DNA from: CAWGYQ01 sp963817395
GTDB lineage: Bacteria > Acidobacteriota > Vicinamibacteria > Vicinamibacterales > CAVPJW01
Direction of reading: 5' to 3'
Assembly (NCBI GenBank): GCA_963817395.1
Contig: CAWFOC010000007.1
Coordinates: forward strand, 124,001-188,000
Length of the DNA: 64,000 nt
Shown here: piece by piece, positions 42,067 to 51,404 of the stretch
Layout: each line of letters opens with the position of its first letter
How positions within the stretch are numbered: position 1 is the first letter of the stretch
Made by a program: the position numbers and the translations under genes
Notes under the pieces: model-generated
What the model was told of the DNA's origin: nothing
Seen by the model: the letters and a program-made list of their open reading frames with translations, nothing else
Databases searched by the model: none

Positions 42067-43641
42067 TCAGAAATTCAACTCCAGGTTCGCGTGGAACACG
42101 TCGCCGTTGCTGCCCACGGCCAGGGGATACGCCGTATACCCGACCGGGGAGTGGTTCACGTGGATCCACTCGGTGTTCACTCGGAAGCCACGCTGCTTGA
42201 CGGGATACCAGTTGGCGCCCAATCTGAGCTCCGAGGGGTCGCCGTAATCGCCGTAGATTCCCGCGTTGCCCACGTAGACCTGGAAGACGTTCTTCACGAG
42301 CATCGCCGAGGCTTGCAGCTGGTATCCGTGGTCGTTGATGTCGGGGATGACAGAGGTGTTGCTGCCGGTATAGTCGCTCAGCCAGCGCCAGTACCACTCC
42401 GCCTCGAGAGACAGGCCCTTGTATTTCAGGCCGGCGTCCACGCTGGACATCTGATACTTGGCGCGCTCGACGGTGATGCCCTGGCCAAAGAGGTTCGGCG
42501 TGAAGATGCTGCTGCCGTCCGTCAGCCGGATCTGGGTGTTCTCGATGCTGTCGGACCCCGGCTGACTCTGTTTGTCCTCAGTGCTGCTCGTGTAGTGCAC
42601 GGCGAGGCGTGTGGCCAGGTTCTCGTGGTAGTCGAAGTCGCCGAAGGTCCCGTACAGGCCAAACTCGCCGGTCGTTGGCAGCCACTGCAGCATGACCGAC
42701 GTCGTGTCGAATGTGTTGTCGAGTTGCGCCGCGCTGACGCCCAGCGTGCTCAGGTTGTTCGCGATCATGGCCATGTATTTGAACTTCGTGGCGAATCTCG
42801 CCCCTCAACCAGAAGCCGGTCGTGTAGGACCCGCGGAAGAATTCGTCGCTGATGAGGCGAGTGTCCACGGTGAGCCAATAGGGGAACTGGCCCTCGGTGC
42901 TGCGAACGCTGGGCAAACTCGGTGATGCCCGCCCCGAACGTGACGTAGCGGTTGAACACGTAGCTGATGTTCCCGGCGCCCACGACCTGCGCAGGATCCC
43001 CTTGCGCGGTGTTGGCCGACCAGACATACAGGTAGTAACGGAACTTCGGCGTGAGGAACCAGCCTGAGAACGGCAGGAAGAACTTGTTCAGTTGCGCGTC
43101 CTCGCGCCGCTGGACCGTGTGCACGTTCCCGAACGCATCTGTGTAGGTCTCATCGAGGCCCTTCTGATTCAAGTAGCGCGCATAGCTGAAGAGCCGCATG
43201 TACACCTCGCCCTTCTCGTGCTCGACGAGCAGGAACCCCGCGTTGGGTACGTAACGCGGCGCTTCCTTGGTCGGCTCCGGCGTCGCTGCCACGGCGGCCT
43301 CGGGCCCGACGAGGAAGTCGGCGGTACAGCCGTCGGAGACCCACACGCCCTTGTCGTCGTAGCCCCACGTCTTCCCGAGCAGGCACGCCGAATCGCCGTA
43401 GGACCGTGCGAGCACCACACCTCTCGACGTGTCGGCCGGACACTCCTGGCGCTGACCGACTTTCGATGCACAAGCGATCAACCTGGCGCGCGGCGTCTGT
43501 GCGGCGCTTTGATCCGCTGTGGACGGCACGGTGCCACTCTGCGGTGGCGGCGCATCCTGCGCGTACCCTGAGCCAGTCGAGAAGGAGAACGAGCCCGAAG
43601 CCGACCGCTGCCCACAGCCTGCGGCGCTTCGTGATGTCCAT
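42067..43641 (-). CDS. Outer-membrane porin with N-terminal DUF3011 domain, frameshifted at three places
   Basis: ATG 43641 gives MDITKRRRLWAAVGFGLVLL. A break near 43,583 restores the signal end STGSGYAQDAPPPQSGTVPS. Next comes a Cys-rich DUF3011 domain (RLIACASKVGQRQECPAD; ACLLGKTWGYDDKGVWVSDG; C), then a 16-strand-like porin (KFRYYLYVWSANTAQGD). Breaks near 42,905 (to STEGQFPYWLTVDTRLISDE) and 42,800 (to FATKFKYMAMIANNLSTLGV) precede a clean C-terminus ending FHANLELNF. The barrel resembles phosphate-selective/DcaP-type porins. DUF3011 may bind surface ligands. About 524 residues repaired. It heads the unit containing the amidohydrolase and glutaminase-porin. Confidence 0.75.
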
Positions 43642-44071
43642 TTCTGAAGTTCGTGGCAGCTCGCCTGACAGAATCGGTTGGTGCAACCGACGGGGACTGC
43701 TCCTCGAGCGAGATGTGTCCCTCGACCAATTTTGCGTTCGCCAGTTCGACCTCCCTGCCGCGACGTGATGTCGACCACGCCAGCAGCATATCGGGACTCG
43801 TGTCTATGGGATGAATCCGATACTCATCGGCCGCGTCGCCGCGCATCGTCGCGAAGTACTCAGGATACCGCAAGAAGGAACCATTCTGTGACGACCTCTG
43901 TCTTCAATCGCCTTCTGTTTGTTGGATCCATGGAGCGGGCGTCATCGTCGGTCATCGCATGTACACGCGTCCGGACAGCAGTCGTCACTCCACCTGGTCC
44001 GGTAGAGCGCGAGCGACTGCCGGCCGTCAAACGCGGCTATAATCGGAAGACCTGCAAGAAAGGACACAACG
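43642..44071. other. Intergenic region between divergent porin and repeat-protein genes
   Basis: 430 bp. The minus strand is open from 43873 and encodes a plausible short peptide, MRYPEYFATMRGDAADEYRI and onward, about 70 residues before it runs into the porin start in another frame. It could be a tiny upstream gene but has no recognised family. The plus strand holds AAAGGA about 7 bp before the GTG at 44072. No RNA gene or clear promoter seen. Confidence 0.35.
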
Positions 44072-46351
44072 GTGAGGAATCTCAGGACACGTAGCCGACG
44101 AGCGGTTGCCGCTGTCGCGCTGCTCAGCATGCTGGTAGAACCCTCCGTGCACCTTGCGGCCAGTCAGGGCCAGCCGACAGCGAAGCCGGCGCCAGCACCC
44201 GTGCCGACACCTTCCCCGGCGACGAGCCAGCCTGGGGCCAAGCCCCAGCCTGCGTCTGGCGCCGCCACAACAGTGGCTCCAGTCGATGGCGGTTGGCCTC
44301 GCACCTACGCCGTGGCCGGCGGAGGCAGCATCGTCGTCTCGCAGCCGCAGGTCGCCAGCTGGGAGAACCAGACACATCTCACGGCGTTCAGCGTGGTGAC
44401 CCACCGCGGCGCAGCTGGTGACAAGCCGGCGCTCGGCACGATCAAGATGGAAGCGGACACGAAGGTTTCCCTGACAGAGCGGCTGGTCAGTTTCCAGAAC
44501 ATGAAGATCGTCGAAGCCAACTTCCAAGCCATGCCGAGACCGCAAGTGCAGCAGATCGTGGCGACGGTCGAGAAGGCGATGCCAGTCGACGAGCGTGTGA
44601 TCGCGCTCGATCGAGTGCTCGCCAACGTCGACAAGAGTCAGATAGCGCCAAAGGCCGCCGTGGACGTCAAGGCCGACCCGCCCACCATCTTCTTCAGCAA
44701 GACGCCCGCCGTGATCGTGAATCTCGACGGCGAACCTATCTGGAGTCCCATCAAGGACAACGACCTGACGTTTGCGGTCAACACGAACTGGGACCTGCTC
44801 CGGCATGAACTGACCAAAACGTACTATCTCCGCCACAACGACACCTGGCTGAAGGCGACTGACGTCATGGGACCCTGGGCGCCGGCCGGCAAGCTGCCCG
44901 AGAGCTTCATGAAACTCCCGGCCGACGAGAACTGGAAGGATGTCAAGGCCAACCTCCCCGGCAAGTCGATCAAGGACTCGGCGGTGCCCAAAGTGTTCGT
45001 GACTCTCACGCCGGCCGAGCTCATCCTCCTCACGGGGGAACCCAGCTACCTGTTGGTCGAGGGCACCGGCCTTTTGTGGGTGAGGAATACGGAGAGCGAC
45101 GTGTTTCGCATGGGAAAGGCTGGATCGGTCTACTACCTCGTCGCAGGCCGGTGGTTCTCGGCGCCCGACTTCGAGGGACCGTGGACATTTGCCACGCCGT
45201 CGCTACCGCCAGACTTCAAGAAGATCCCATTGGAGCACGAGCGGTCACGGGTCCTGGCGTCCGTACCGGGCACCGATGAGGCCGCCGAAGCCGTGATGCT
45301 CGCGCAGATTCCCCAGACCGCGCGCGTCAGCAAGAAGGAAACGAAGGCCCCCGAGGTTGCATACCAGGGCGACCCACAGTTCGTGCCGATCACACCAACC
45401 ACCGTGACGCGCGCCGCGAACACCGACAAAGACGTGTTCAAGCTCGGCGAGCAGTACTACTTGTGCTACCAGGGCGTGTGGTTCGTGGGAAAGACCGCCA
45501 CCGGACCGTGGGAAGTCGCAAGCTCGATACCGAAAGAGATTTACCAGATCCCCGTCAGCTCTCCATCCCACCACGTCACCTACGTGACGGTTGAAGACGA
45601 TGACGACGACTGGGTGGTGTACGCCGCGGCTGCCGGCTATACCGGCATGATGATCGCCTGGGGCTGCACAGTGTGGGGTAGTGGTTGGTACTACCCACCG
45701 TACTGGGGGTATGGCGGCGGCTACTATCCGTACTACTATGGCAACTTTTCCTCGTATGGGTACTCAGCCTGGTACAACCCGTATACGGGCGCGTACGGGC
45801 GCGGCGCGAGCGTCTATGGTCCCTACGGCGGGGCTGGCGTCGGCGCTCGTTACAACCCGCGCACCGGAACCTACTCACGCGGCGCAGCCGCATACGGCCC
45901 AGGCGGGGCGCGCGGTGTGGCACAGGCCTACAACCCGCGCACCGGCACGTACGCGGCGACGCGACAGGGCTCGAACGTGTACGGCAGCTGGGGCTCGACC
46001 GCCGTGCAGCGCGGAGACGACTGGGCCACGACCAACCGTTACACGAACAGGCAGACTGGCAACACGACACGCACGGTGAGGACCGACAGCGGCGATCTGT
46101 ACGCAGGGAATGACGGCAACGTGTATCGGCGCCAGGATGGGACGTGGCAGCAGTACGACGGCGGCAACTGGTCGAACACCGACCGCCAGCCGAGCACCAC
46201 CAATCAATTGAATCGCGATTCGGCCGCGCGCCGCGAAGGCACGCAGCGGACGGGCGATTATGGGGCCTACCGCGGCGGCACCGGCACCGCCGGCAGCTAC
46301 CGCGGAGGCGGAGGTGGAGCGCGGCGCGGAGGGGGCGGGAGAAGGCGCTAA
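44072..46351 (+). CDS. Large exported protein with YNPRTGTY repeats and Gly/Arg-rich tail
   Basis: 759 residues from GTG 44072. N-terminal signal (AAVALLSMLVEPSVHLAASQ), then a Pro/Ala/Thr linker (33-72). A large unrecognised domain (75-480) has repeated tryptophan-containing modules (GRWFSAPDFEGPWTFATPSL; GVWFVGKTATGPWEVASSIP). Next come an acidic DDDDDW turn, a hydrophobic WGYGGGYYPYYYG stretch and three imperfect repeats of YNPxTGxYxRGAxxYGPxG (about 567, 593 and 620). The tail is GGGGGARRGGGGRRR. It looks like a surface or envelope protein. No frame damage. Confidence 0.75.
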   Translation: MRNLRTRSRRAVAAVALLSMLVEPSVHLAASQGQPTAKPAPAPVPTPSPATSQPGAKPQPASGAATTVAPVDGGWPRTYAVAGGGSIVVSQPQVASWENQTHLTAFSVVTHRGAAGDKPALGTIKMEADTKVSLTERLVSFQNMKIVEANFQAMPRPQVQQIVATVEKAMPVDERVIALDRVLANVDKSQIAPKAAVDVKADPPTIFFSKTPAVIVNLDGEPIWSPIKDNDLTFAVNTNWDLLRHELTKTYYLRHNDTWLKATDVMGPWAPAGKLPESFMKLPADENWKDVKANLPGKSIKDSAVPKVFVTLTPAELILLTGEPSYLLVEGTGLLWVRNTESDVFRMGKAGSVYYLVAGRWFSAPDFEGPWTFATPSLPPDFKKIPLEHERSRVLASVPGTDEAAEAVMLAQIPQTARVSKKETKAPEVAYQGDPQFVPITPTTVTRAANTDKDVFKLGEQYYLCYQGVWFVGKTATGPWEVASSIPKEIYQIPVSSPSHHVTYVTVEDDDDDWVVYAAAAGYTGMMIAWGCTVWGSGWYYPPYWGYGGGYYPYYYGNFSSYGYSAWYNPYTGAYGRGASVYGPYGGAGVGARYNPRTGTYSRGAAAYGPGGARGVAQAYNPRTGTYAATRQGSNVYGSWGSTAVQRGDDWATTNRYTNRQTGNTTRTVRTDSGDLYAGNDGNVYRRQDGTWQQYDGGNWSNTDRQPSTTNQLNRDSAARREGTQRTGDYGAYRGGTGTAGSYRGGGGGARRGGGGRRR

Positions 46352-46412
46352 CGAAGTGCACCAGGCGCGGCACCGGCGGAAGGCCGGCGCCGCGCCTGGC
46401 GCTCAGACCGAA

Positions 46413-47687
46413 TCAGAACCGAATCCGCCCGCCAACCAGGATCGGAAGCGACCAGCGCGAGCTTTCCTCATTGATGTCGCGCAGGCCTTCTTCGACGAGC
46501 CAGTCCACATCGGACAGTCCGCCCATGAAGCGCAGCTGGGTCTCGGCCATCAGCTCGAAAGGACCCAGGCCGATCAGGACGCCGAAGGTGGGACCAAAGC
46601 TGAACGCCCAGGACTTCTCGAAGAACTTGCCGTCCTGTTCCGCGAGGCCGGGCGTATCCTCTTCAGGCACGCCGACGAAATTGCCCCGGATGTCGCCGTA
46701 GCGGTTGAGGCCGACGAGATACCCCACGAAGGGGGTCAAGCGGACGCGCGTGAAGAAGAACCGCTGGCCGCCTTCAATGCCCCAGTAGTCCAAATCGTCG
46801 AACCCCACCACCAGGTTCTCCGTGCCTTCCCCGTCGCTCTCCTCGATGGTGCCGACGGTCACTTCCTCGGCCGAGCTCCGCGAGATGACGAAGTTGAACA
46901 CCCCTTCGCTCCGTGGACTGAGCCGATATCCGATGCCCACCTTGAAGAGACCCATGCGGCCGTACACCTCGTCGTAGGTCGTCTCTTCCAGTTCGATTGC
47001 CCGGCCGTCTACCGTCTGCCCGGAGGCCTCCTGGATCAACTTGCCGCTGAACTGATTGTCGATGCCGAAGAGCACCGAGATCGTGAGGCGATCTCTCAAC
47101 GATTCGGTGGCGGTCCCCGCCTGCACCTCGATTGTGGTCGCCTCGCTCCGCGTGACGTCGACGCGGTCGCCCACCTTGAGGCCCGCCAGAATGCTGGCGT
47201 CGGTCGTGGCCAACAGCCGGCGCGTGTAGCTCGTCCCCGCCGGATCCGTAAAGCTCACCGTACGCGTCGCCGGATCCCACGCCGTGAGTGTGACCGTCGT
47301 CACGCGCTGTGATGCGACGGTGGCGCCAGGCAGCGCGCCGGCGATCGGGGTCGTCGTTGGCGGGACGGTCCGATCCACGGGCGGCTCGCCGGCTGGTTTC
47401 GGACGCACGCTGACGGTGTCGAAGTAGCTCGTGGTGACGATGTCGCCGACCTTGACCTGGTCAAAGCGCGTCACCGACTTCGGGACGTCGACCGTGATGA
47501 CGTTGCCCTGGTCCCCGCGGATTCTGACGGTTCGCGCAGCGTGGTCCACCGCCTCTACCGTCCCCCGCACCGTGATCTGGTTGACGACGACTTGCTGCGT
47601 CTGGGCGCTCGCCAGGGTTGTTGAGAACGCCAGGTACGCGACGGCGACTAATGCGGTGCGATGCTGTTTCAACACGGTCGTCTCCAT
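46413..47687 (-). CDS. Hypothetical exported protein with OB-like repeats and outer-membrane-like C-terminus
   Basis: 424 residues from ATG 47687 (GGAGGG 7 bp upstream). The signal ends in TTLASAQ. Two similar beta modules follow (VRGTVEAVDHAARTVRIRGD with VDVPKSVTRFDQVKVGDIVT; VTLTAWDPATRTVSFTDPAG with LLATTDASILAGLKVGDRVD), an internal duplication. From about 230 the sequence shows barrel-like strands (YGRMGLFKVGIGYRLSPRSE; FFFTRVRLTPFVGYLVGLNR) and ends LPILVGGRIRF with terminal Phe. No known family. Convergent with the repeat protein 61 bp away. Confidence 0.72.
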   Translation of the reverse strand: METTVLKQHRTALVAVAYLAFSTTLASAQTQQVVVNQITVRGTVEAVDHAARTVRIRGDQGNVITVDVPKSVTRFDQVKVGDIVTTSYFDTVSVRPKPAGEPPVDRTVPPTTTPIAGALPGATVASQRVTTVTLTAWDPATRTVSFTDPAGTSYTRRLLATTDASILAGLKVGDRVDVTRSEATTIEVQAGTATESLRDRLTISVLFGIDNQFSGKLIQEASGQTVDGRAIELEETTYDEVYGRMGLFKVGIGYRLSPRSEGVFNFVISRSSAEEVTVGTIEESDGEGTENLVVGFDDLDYWGIEGGQRFFFTRVRLTPFVGYLVGLNRYGDIRGNFVGVPEEDTPGLAEQDGKFFEKSWAFSFGPTFGVLIGLGPFELMAETQLRFMGGLSDVDWLVEEGLRDINEESSRWSLPILVGGRIRF

Positions 47688-48278
47688 GTCAGCGCCCTCC
47701 GCGAACTTGTCGCTGAGCTGGCGCGAGCCAGCCGTTGTGCGGCTGAACGTTGATGAGCCGGCCTAGCGGTGACGTCACTGAACGCCGGCCGACACGCGGT
47801 GACGCTGCACCATACATGCCAGTGACGGTGTGCAAAGCTGAAGCACAGTCCGGCCAATGAAATGCTGACCTTTTGATTGTTGGTTCGAGATCGACTACGC
47901 AGTTCCGTGGATCGCAGACCGCCGGCCACGATTATCCGTGGGCAGCGGCGCTCATCTGAGCTCGTGAAAGCGATGCGTTCTTCCAGACGGGCCAGCAGTC
48001 AGTCGAGCTCGTTCAGCGCGGAGAGAGCATCCGCTTCGACGTCTTCGCCGTGCCGTTCCGGAACGGCGAGCGGCGCCAAGTGACGCGCGAGAACAGCATG
48101 ATTGACGGTCTTCGCTTGGCTGCCCGACAGCGGGCGTTGTCCACAGCTCGAGCGGCGGGAGCACGATGCCCTATCCGGGCGGCCTGCTCGACGGCGCGCA
48201 CGAGGGCCCGGCGAACTCATGGAAGCCTCCCGCCGGCGCGGTGGATCCGCGTCCAGTGGGACCGAGGGATCGGTGCTC
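47688..48278. other. Intergenic region between two minus-strand genes
   Basis: 591 bp with no convincing gene. Near 47,965-48,090 a short plus-strand stretch reads protein-like (DAFFQTGQQSVELVQRGESI, then RFDVFAVPFRNGE), but a TGA precedes it and no start or family is visible. The last 50 bp before the acylase stop belong to the repeat shared with 37007-37127. Confidence 0.4.
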
Positions 48279-48350
48279 TTACTGCCCCGGCTTGTAGGTC
48301 CGCTCGGTGTGGCCTTCGAGCTGGTTCGGATAGAAGTACACATCACGCAG
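48227..48350. repeat. 3' end of penicillin acylase plus flank, repeated at 37007-37127
   Basis: About 120 bp of clear similarity to 37007-37127 in the same orientation. It covers the last codons of the acylase and about 50 bp of noncoding flank on the other side of the stop. The coding part is the better conserved. It may mark a past tandem or dispersed duplication of acylase genes. Confidence 0.6.
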
Positions 48351-50480
48351 GTTGCCCGTGGCGTAGCGCTCCGCCTGGTCGTTGAAGTGCTTCGACTTGA
48401 CGTCGCTGCTGAGGCCTCCAGCGGTCACCGCCCTGGCGCGCACGCGGTCTTTGCCGAACTCCACCGCGGCCACGAAGCTGTTGCCACTCGTGCCGTAGAT
48501 CCGCTTGCTGCCGTTGTGGGAACGGGCGCCGAACGACGCCAGCGATCCCCAGCGTCCGGAGGTGAAGCTCACAGGAATGCTCGGGGCATCGTCGCTGAAG
48601 GGATGCACGATGGCTGGTGAGACGCGCTGAAAGCGATTGATCTCGCCCCACGGCGTTGCCCATTTGCCAAAATCGGTGGCCAGCTTGTCGGAGGACGCCG
48701 CGAGGGCGTCGAGCCGCTCTTGTCCTGTCGCCCGCGTCCGCATGTATTCGTACATCGTCATGCGCGCCGCGCGGGCACGTTCGGCGACCTGCCGCCAGAG
48801 CTCGTCACCCCAGAAGACGGCCAGCGCGGTCTCCACCGAGTCGACACCGAAGCGGTAGTTCCACTTCCGCAGCATCGCGATCTGATCGGCCAGCTTCGCC
48901 TTGAGCGGATTCGAGGCCGGCGCCTGGTCCCAGGCGCGGATGAGCAGCGGGAGCTGCCGCTCGAATTCCACGAGCAGGCTGTCGAACGCCGCGTCGCGGA
49001 TGGTGTCGATCGTGAAGTCCTTCTTCCCGTCGAACACGCGGATGGCGTGAATGCCACGCGGGTTCTCGCCACTGCGATCGAAGTAGGCGGGATAGGCCGA
49101 CACCTTGGGGCTGTAGGCGCCAGCGGCCGAAAACGGCCAGTTGTTGGTGTTCTGGATCCAGCCGTTGGGCGGATTGACGACGTTGGGGCTCTCGTCGAAG
49201 GTGTGGATGCCCTGCCAGTCGTTCGCCGGCACGCTACCGTCGACGGGTGCGGACCAATCGAGCTTCGGATTGCGCCTGGGCACGAAGTTCGAGTGGAAGT
49301 ACGCGATGGTGCCATCGGCATCGGCGTACACCGTGTTGTTCGAGGAGTTGGTGTAGAGCGACATCACCTCCTTGTACTCGGCGAGGTTCCTCGCTTTCGT
49401 ACGCCGATAGGACTGCTGCAGGGCCTTCAGCGGTTCTTCCATCAGCCGTACCGCGATCCACTTGCCGTCCTGTTCGCGGACCACGGGGCCGTGATGCGTG
49501 CGGTACACGGTGAAGGTCTTCTCCGCCATACCCGTTGCGGTCTTGTACGGCACGCTGATGGTCTTGGTCGTGACCGCCCGTTTTTCGTTTCCGAACGTGT
49601 AGAACACCTTGCCGTCCGCGGTTGAGGTCGTCAGCGCGAACTCGTCGATATTGTCTACGCCGCTGGACGTGTGCATCCAGCCGGCCCGCTCGTTGAAGCC
49701 CTGGTAAATGAAGAACTGACCCCAGGTGAGCGCTCCGTAGGCGTTCAGCCCCTCTTGACTCGTGACTTGCGCCTCCTCGCGGAAGAAGAACGATGTGTGC
49801 GGGTTGATGAAGAGCAACGCCTTCCCGGCGACGGTGTTGGAAGGCGCCACCGCGAAGCCGTTGGAACCAAGGGGTTCCGGCGGCACGTCCGCGTAGGCGG
49901 AATCCTCTTCGAACCGCGCCTGCGCCGCGGACTTGCTGCCGTAGAACGCCTCGAGCTGCGGAATCGACACGCTCTCGATGTCGCCGCCGATGCTGCCCTC
50001 GCTGAAACTGAGCGCCATCCACGGCTCGAACTTCGTGATCACGCGCGGCTTCACGTCTGGATGCGTGTGCAGGTAGAAGTTGAGGCCGTCGGCCCAGCCG
50101 TTCATGAGCGCCTTGAGCCAGTCGGGCGCCGCCGCGTACTGCGCGCGCAGCTCGGCGGGGTCGATGAAGAGTTTCATCCTGAGGTCGCGGTAGATCTCCC
50201 TTTCGCCCTCCGATTCGGCGAGCCGGCCCATCCCGTTGATGAAGTTCGTCTCCACGCGGTTGAAGTCGTCTTCGGCCTGGGCGTACATGAGGCCGAACAC
50301 GGCATCAGCGTCGGTCTTGGCCGAAATGTGCGGGATGCCCCAGTCGTCCCGCACGATGGTCACGCCATCGGCGCGGGCGCGCCAGGCCGCCTCTTCGGGC
50401 GACACCGCCGGCGAGGGGGCCTCGGTCGTGCACGAAACGATTGCGACCATGCAAAAGGCAAACAAGGCCAGGCGTTTCAT
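48279..50480 (-). CDS. Penicillin acylase family Ntn-hydrolase, predicted lipoprotein
   Basis: 733 residues from ATG 50480. A lipoprotein signal ends in a VSC lipobox (Cys17). The alpha part holds VTIVRDDWGIPHISAKTDAD, the usual opening after the signal. The self-cleavage site is LGSNGFAVAPSNT, with the catalytic N-terminal Ser of the beta chain at 206; NPHTSFFF follows. Related enzymes remove acyl side chains from beta-lactams, acyl-homoserine lactones or other N-acyl amides; the substrate is unknown. Located in the periplasm or on a membrane leaflet. Reading frame intact. Its 3' end is duplicated at 37 kb. Confidence 0.9.
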   Translation of the reverse strand: MKRLALFAFCMVAIVSCTTEAPSPAVSPEEAAWRARADGVTIVRDDWGIPHISAKTDADAVFGLMYAQAEDDFNRVETNFINGMGRLAESEGEREIYRDLRMKLFIDPAELRAQYAAAPDWLKALMNGWADGLNFYLHTHPDVKPRVITKFEPWMALSFSEGSIGGDIESVSIPQLEAFYGSKSAAQARFEEDSAYADVPPEPLGSNGFAVAPSNTVAGKALLFINPHTSFFFREEAQVTSQEGLNAYGALTWGQFFIYQGFNERAGWMHTSSGVDNIDEFALTTSTADGKVFYTFGNEKRAVTTKTISVPYKTATGMAEKTFTVYRTHHGPVVREQDGKWIAVRLMEEPLKALQQSYRRTKARNLAEYKEVMSLYTNSSNNTVYADADGTIAYFHSNFVPRRNPKLDWSAPVDGSVPANDWQGIHTFDESPNVVNPPNGWIQNTNNWPFSAAGAYSPKVSAYPAYFDRSGENPRGIHAIRVFDGKKDFTIDTIRDAAFDSLLVEFERQLPLLIRAWDQAPASNPLKAKLADQIAMLRKWNYRFGVDSVETALAVFWGDELWRQVAERARAARMTMYEYMRTRATGQERLDALAASSDKLATDFGKWATPWGEINRFQRVSPAIVHPFSDDAPSIPVSFTSGRWGSLASFGARSHNGSKRIYGTSGNSFVAAVEFGKDRVRARAVTAGGLSSDVKSKHFNDQAERYATGNLRDVYFYPNQLEGHTERTYKPGQ

Positions 50481-50744
50481 GAGTGCTCCGCTGGAGTCAG
50501 CCGCATCGAGAAGATGCCGGTTGCGACGGCGATTGTGCCACAGTCGAGGACTCGCCGAGCGGGAGGAAACATCAGGGCCGTCTGGCGGTAACATGACGCC
50601 CGTTCTCAGCCCTCCCCTCTGTACAGCGCCGATTGGCGCCAGGATCCGCGTTGATATCGTCAAGGGGCGGACGTGGCGCAGCGAAAATCGCGGATCAACG
50701 TCCAGGGAGCCTAAAACCGTCCACAGCGAAAACAGGAGGGCGCG

Positions 50745-51251
50745 ATGATCCTGGCAGTCAATGGTCTTGACGTCGAGGTGCGCGCAGGCACGGTTGATGA
50801 CGTGCCCACGCTGCTGTCCTTCATACGCGCCATGGCGACGTTCGAGAAGCTTGCGGCGTCGGCCACGGAAGACGTGTTGAGGGAATCGCTCTTCGGCCCC
50901 TCACCGGCGGCAAGGACGCTCTTGGCATTCGTCGAGGGCCGGCCCATCGCCTACATCGTCTATTTCTTTTCGTTTTCGACGTTCGAGGGCAGGCGCGGCC
51001 TGTGGCTCGAGGACCTGTTCATCGATCCGGCATTTCGTGGCAAGGGCATCGGGCGCGCCCTCATGGTCCATCTGGCGCGCATCGCGCGCGAGGAGGGCTG
51101 CGGTCGATTCGAGTGGGCGGTGCTCGACTGGAACGAAACCGCCATCCGGTTCTACAAAGGGCTCGGTGCAGAGGTTCTCGACCAGTGGAGGATGTGCCGG
51201 GTCCGCGAAGAAGGTCTGGCCCGGTTGGCCGAGGGGCTGCCGGTCACGTGA
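50745..51251 (+). CDS. GNAT family N-acetyltransferase
   Basis: 168 residues; AGGAGG 5 bp before ATG 50745. Spermidine/diamine-acetyltransferase-like GNAT: VEVRAGTVDDVPTLLSFIRA, LWLEDLFIDPAFRGKGIGRA (acetyl-CoA loop RGKGIG) and WAVLDWNETAIRFYKGLGAE. It probably acetylates a primary amine such as a polyamine, thialysine or antibiotic. Stands alone between divergent and convergent genes. Frame intact. Confidence 0.9.
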   Translation: MILAVNGLDVEVRAGTVDDVPTLLSFIRAMATFEKLAASATEDVLRESLFGPSPAARTLLAFVEGRPIAYIVYFFSFSTFEGRRGLWLEDLFIDPAFRGKGIGRALMVHLARIAREEGCGRFEWAVLDWNETAIRFYKGLGAEVLDQWRMCRVREEGLARLAEGLPVT

Positions 51252-51404
51252 TCCGGGTCGACCTGGAGTCTACCCGCGCAACATGGCTCCGGTGACTCCG
51301 GCTGCGAAAAGCGCGCCCTCGTCCTAGGGCCTGTTCTTCCCTGCTCAGCGCACAGCACGACAGCAGGACGCGGCTGCAGCAATCAGCTGGGGTGAGGACC
51401 CGAT

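Noticed and set aside
47960..48090. Short protein-like plus-strand stretch in the intergenic region
   Set aside because: A stop precedes it, no start or ribosome site is present and no family is recognisable.
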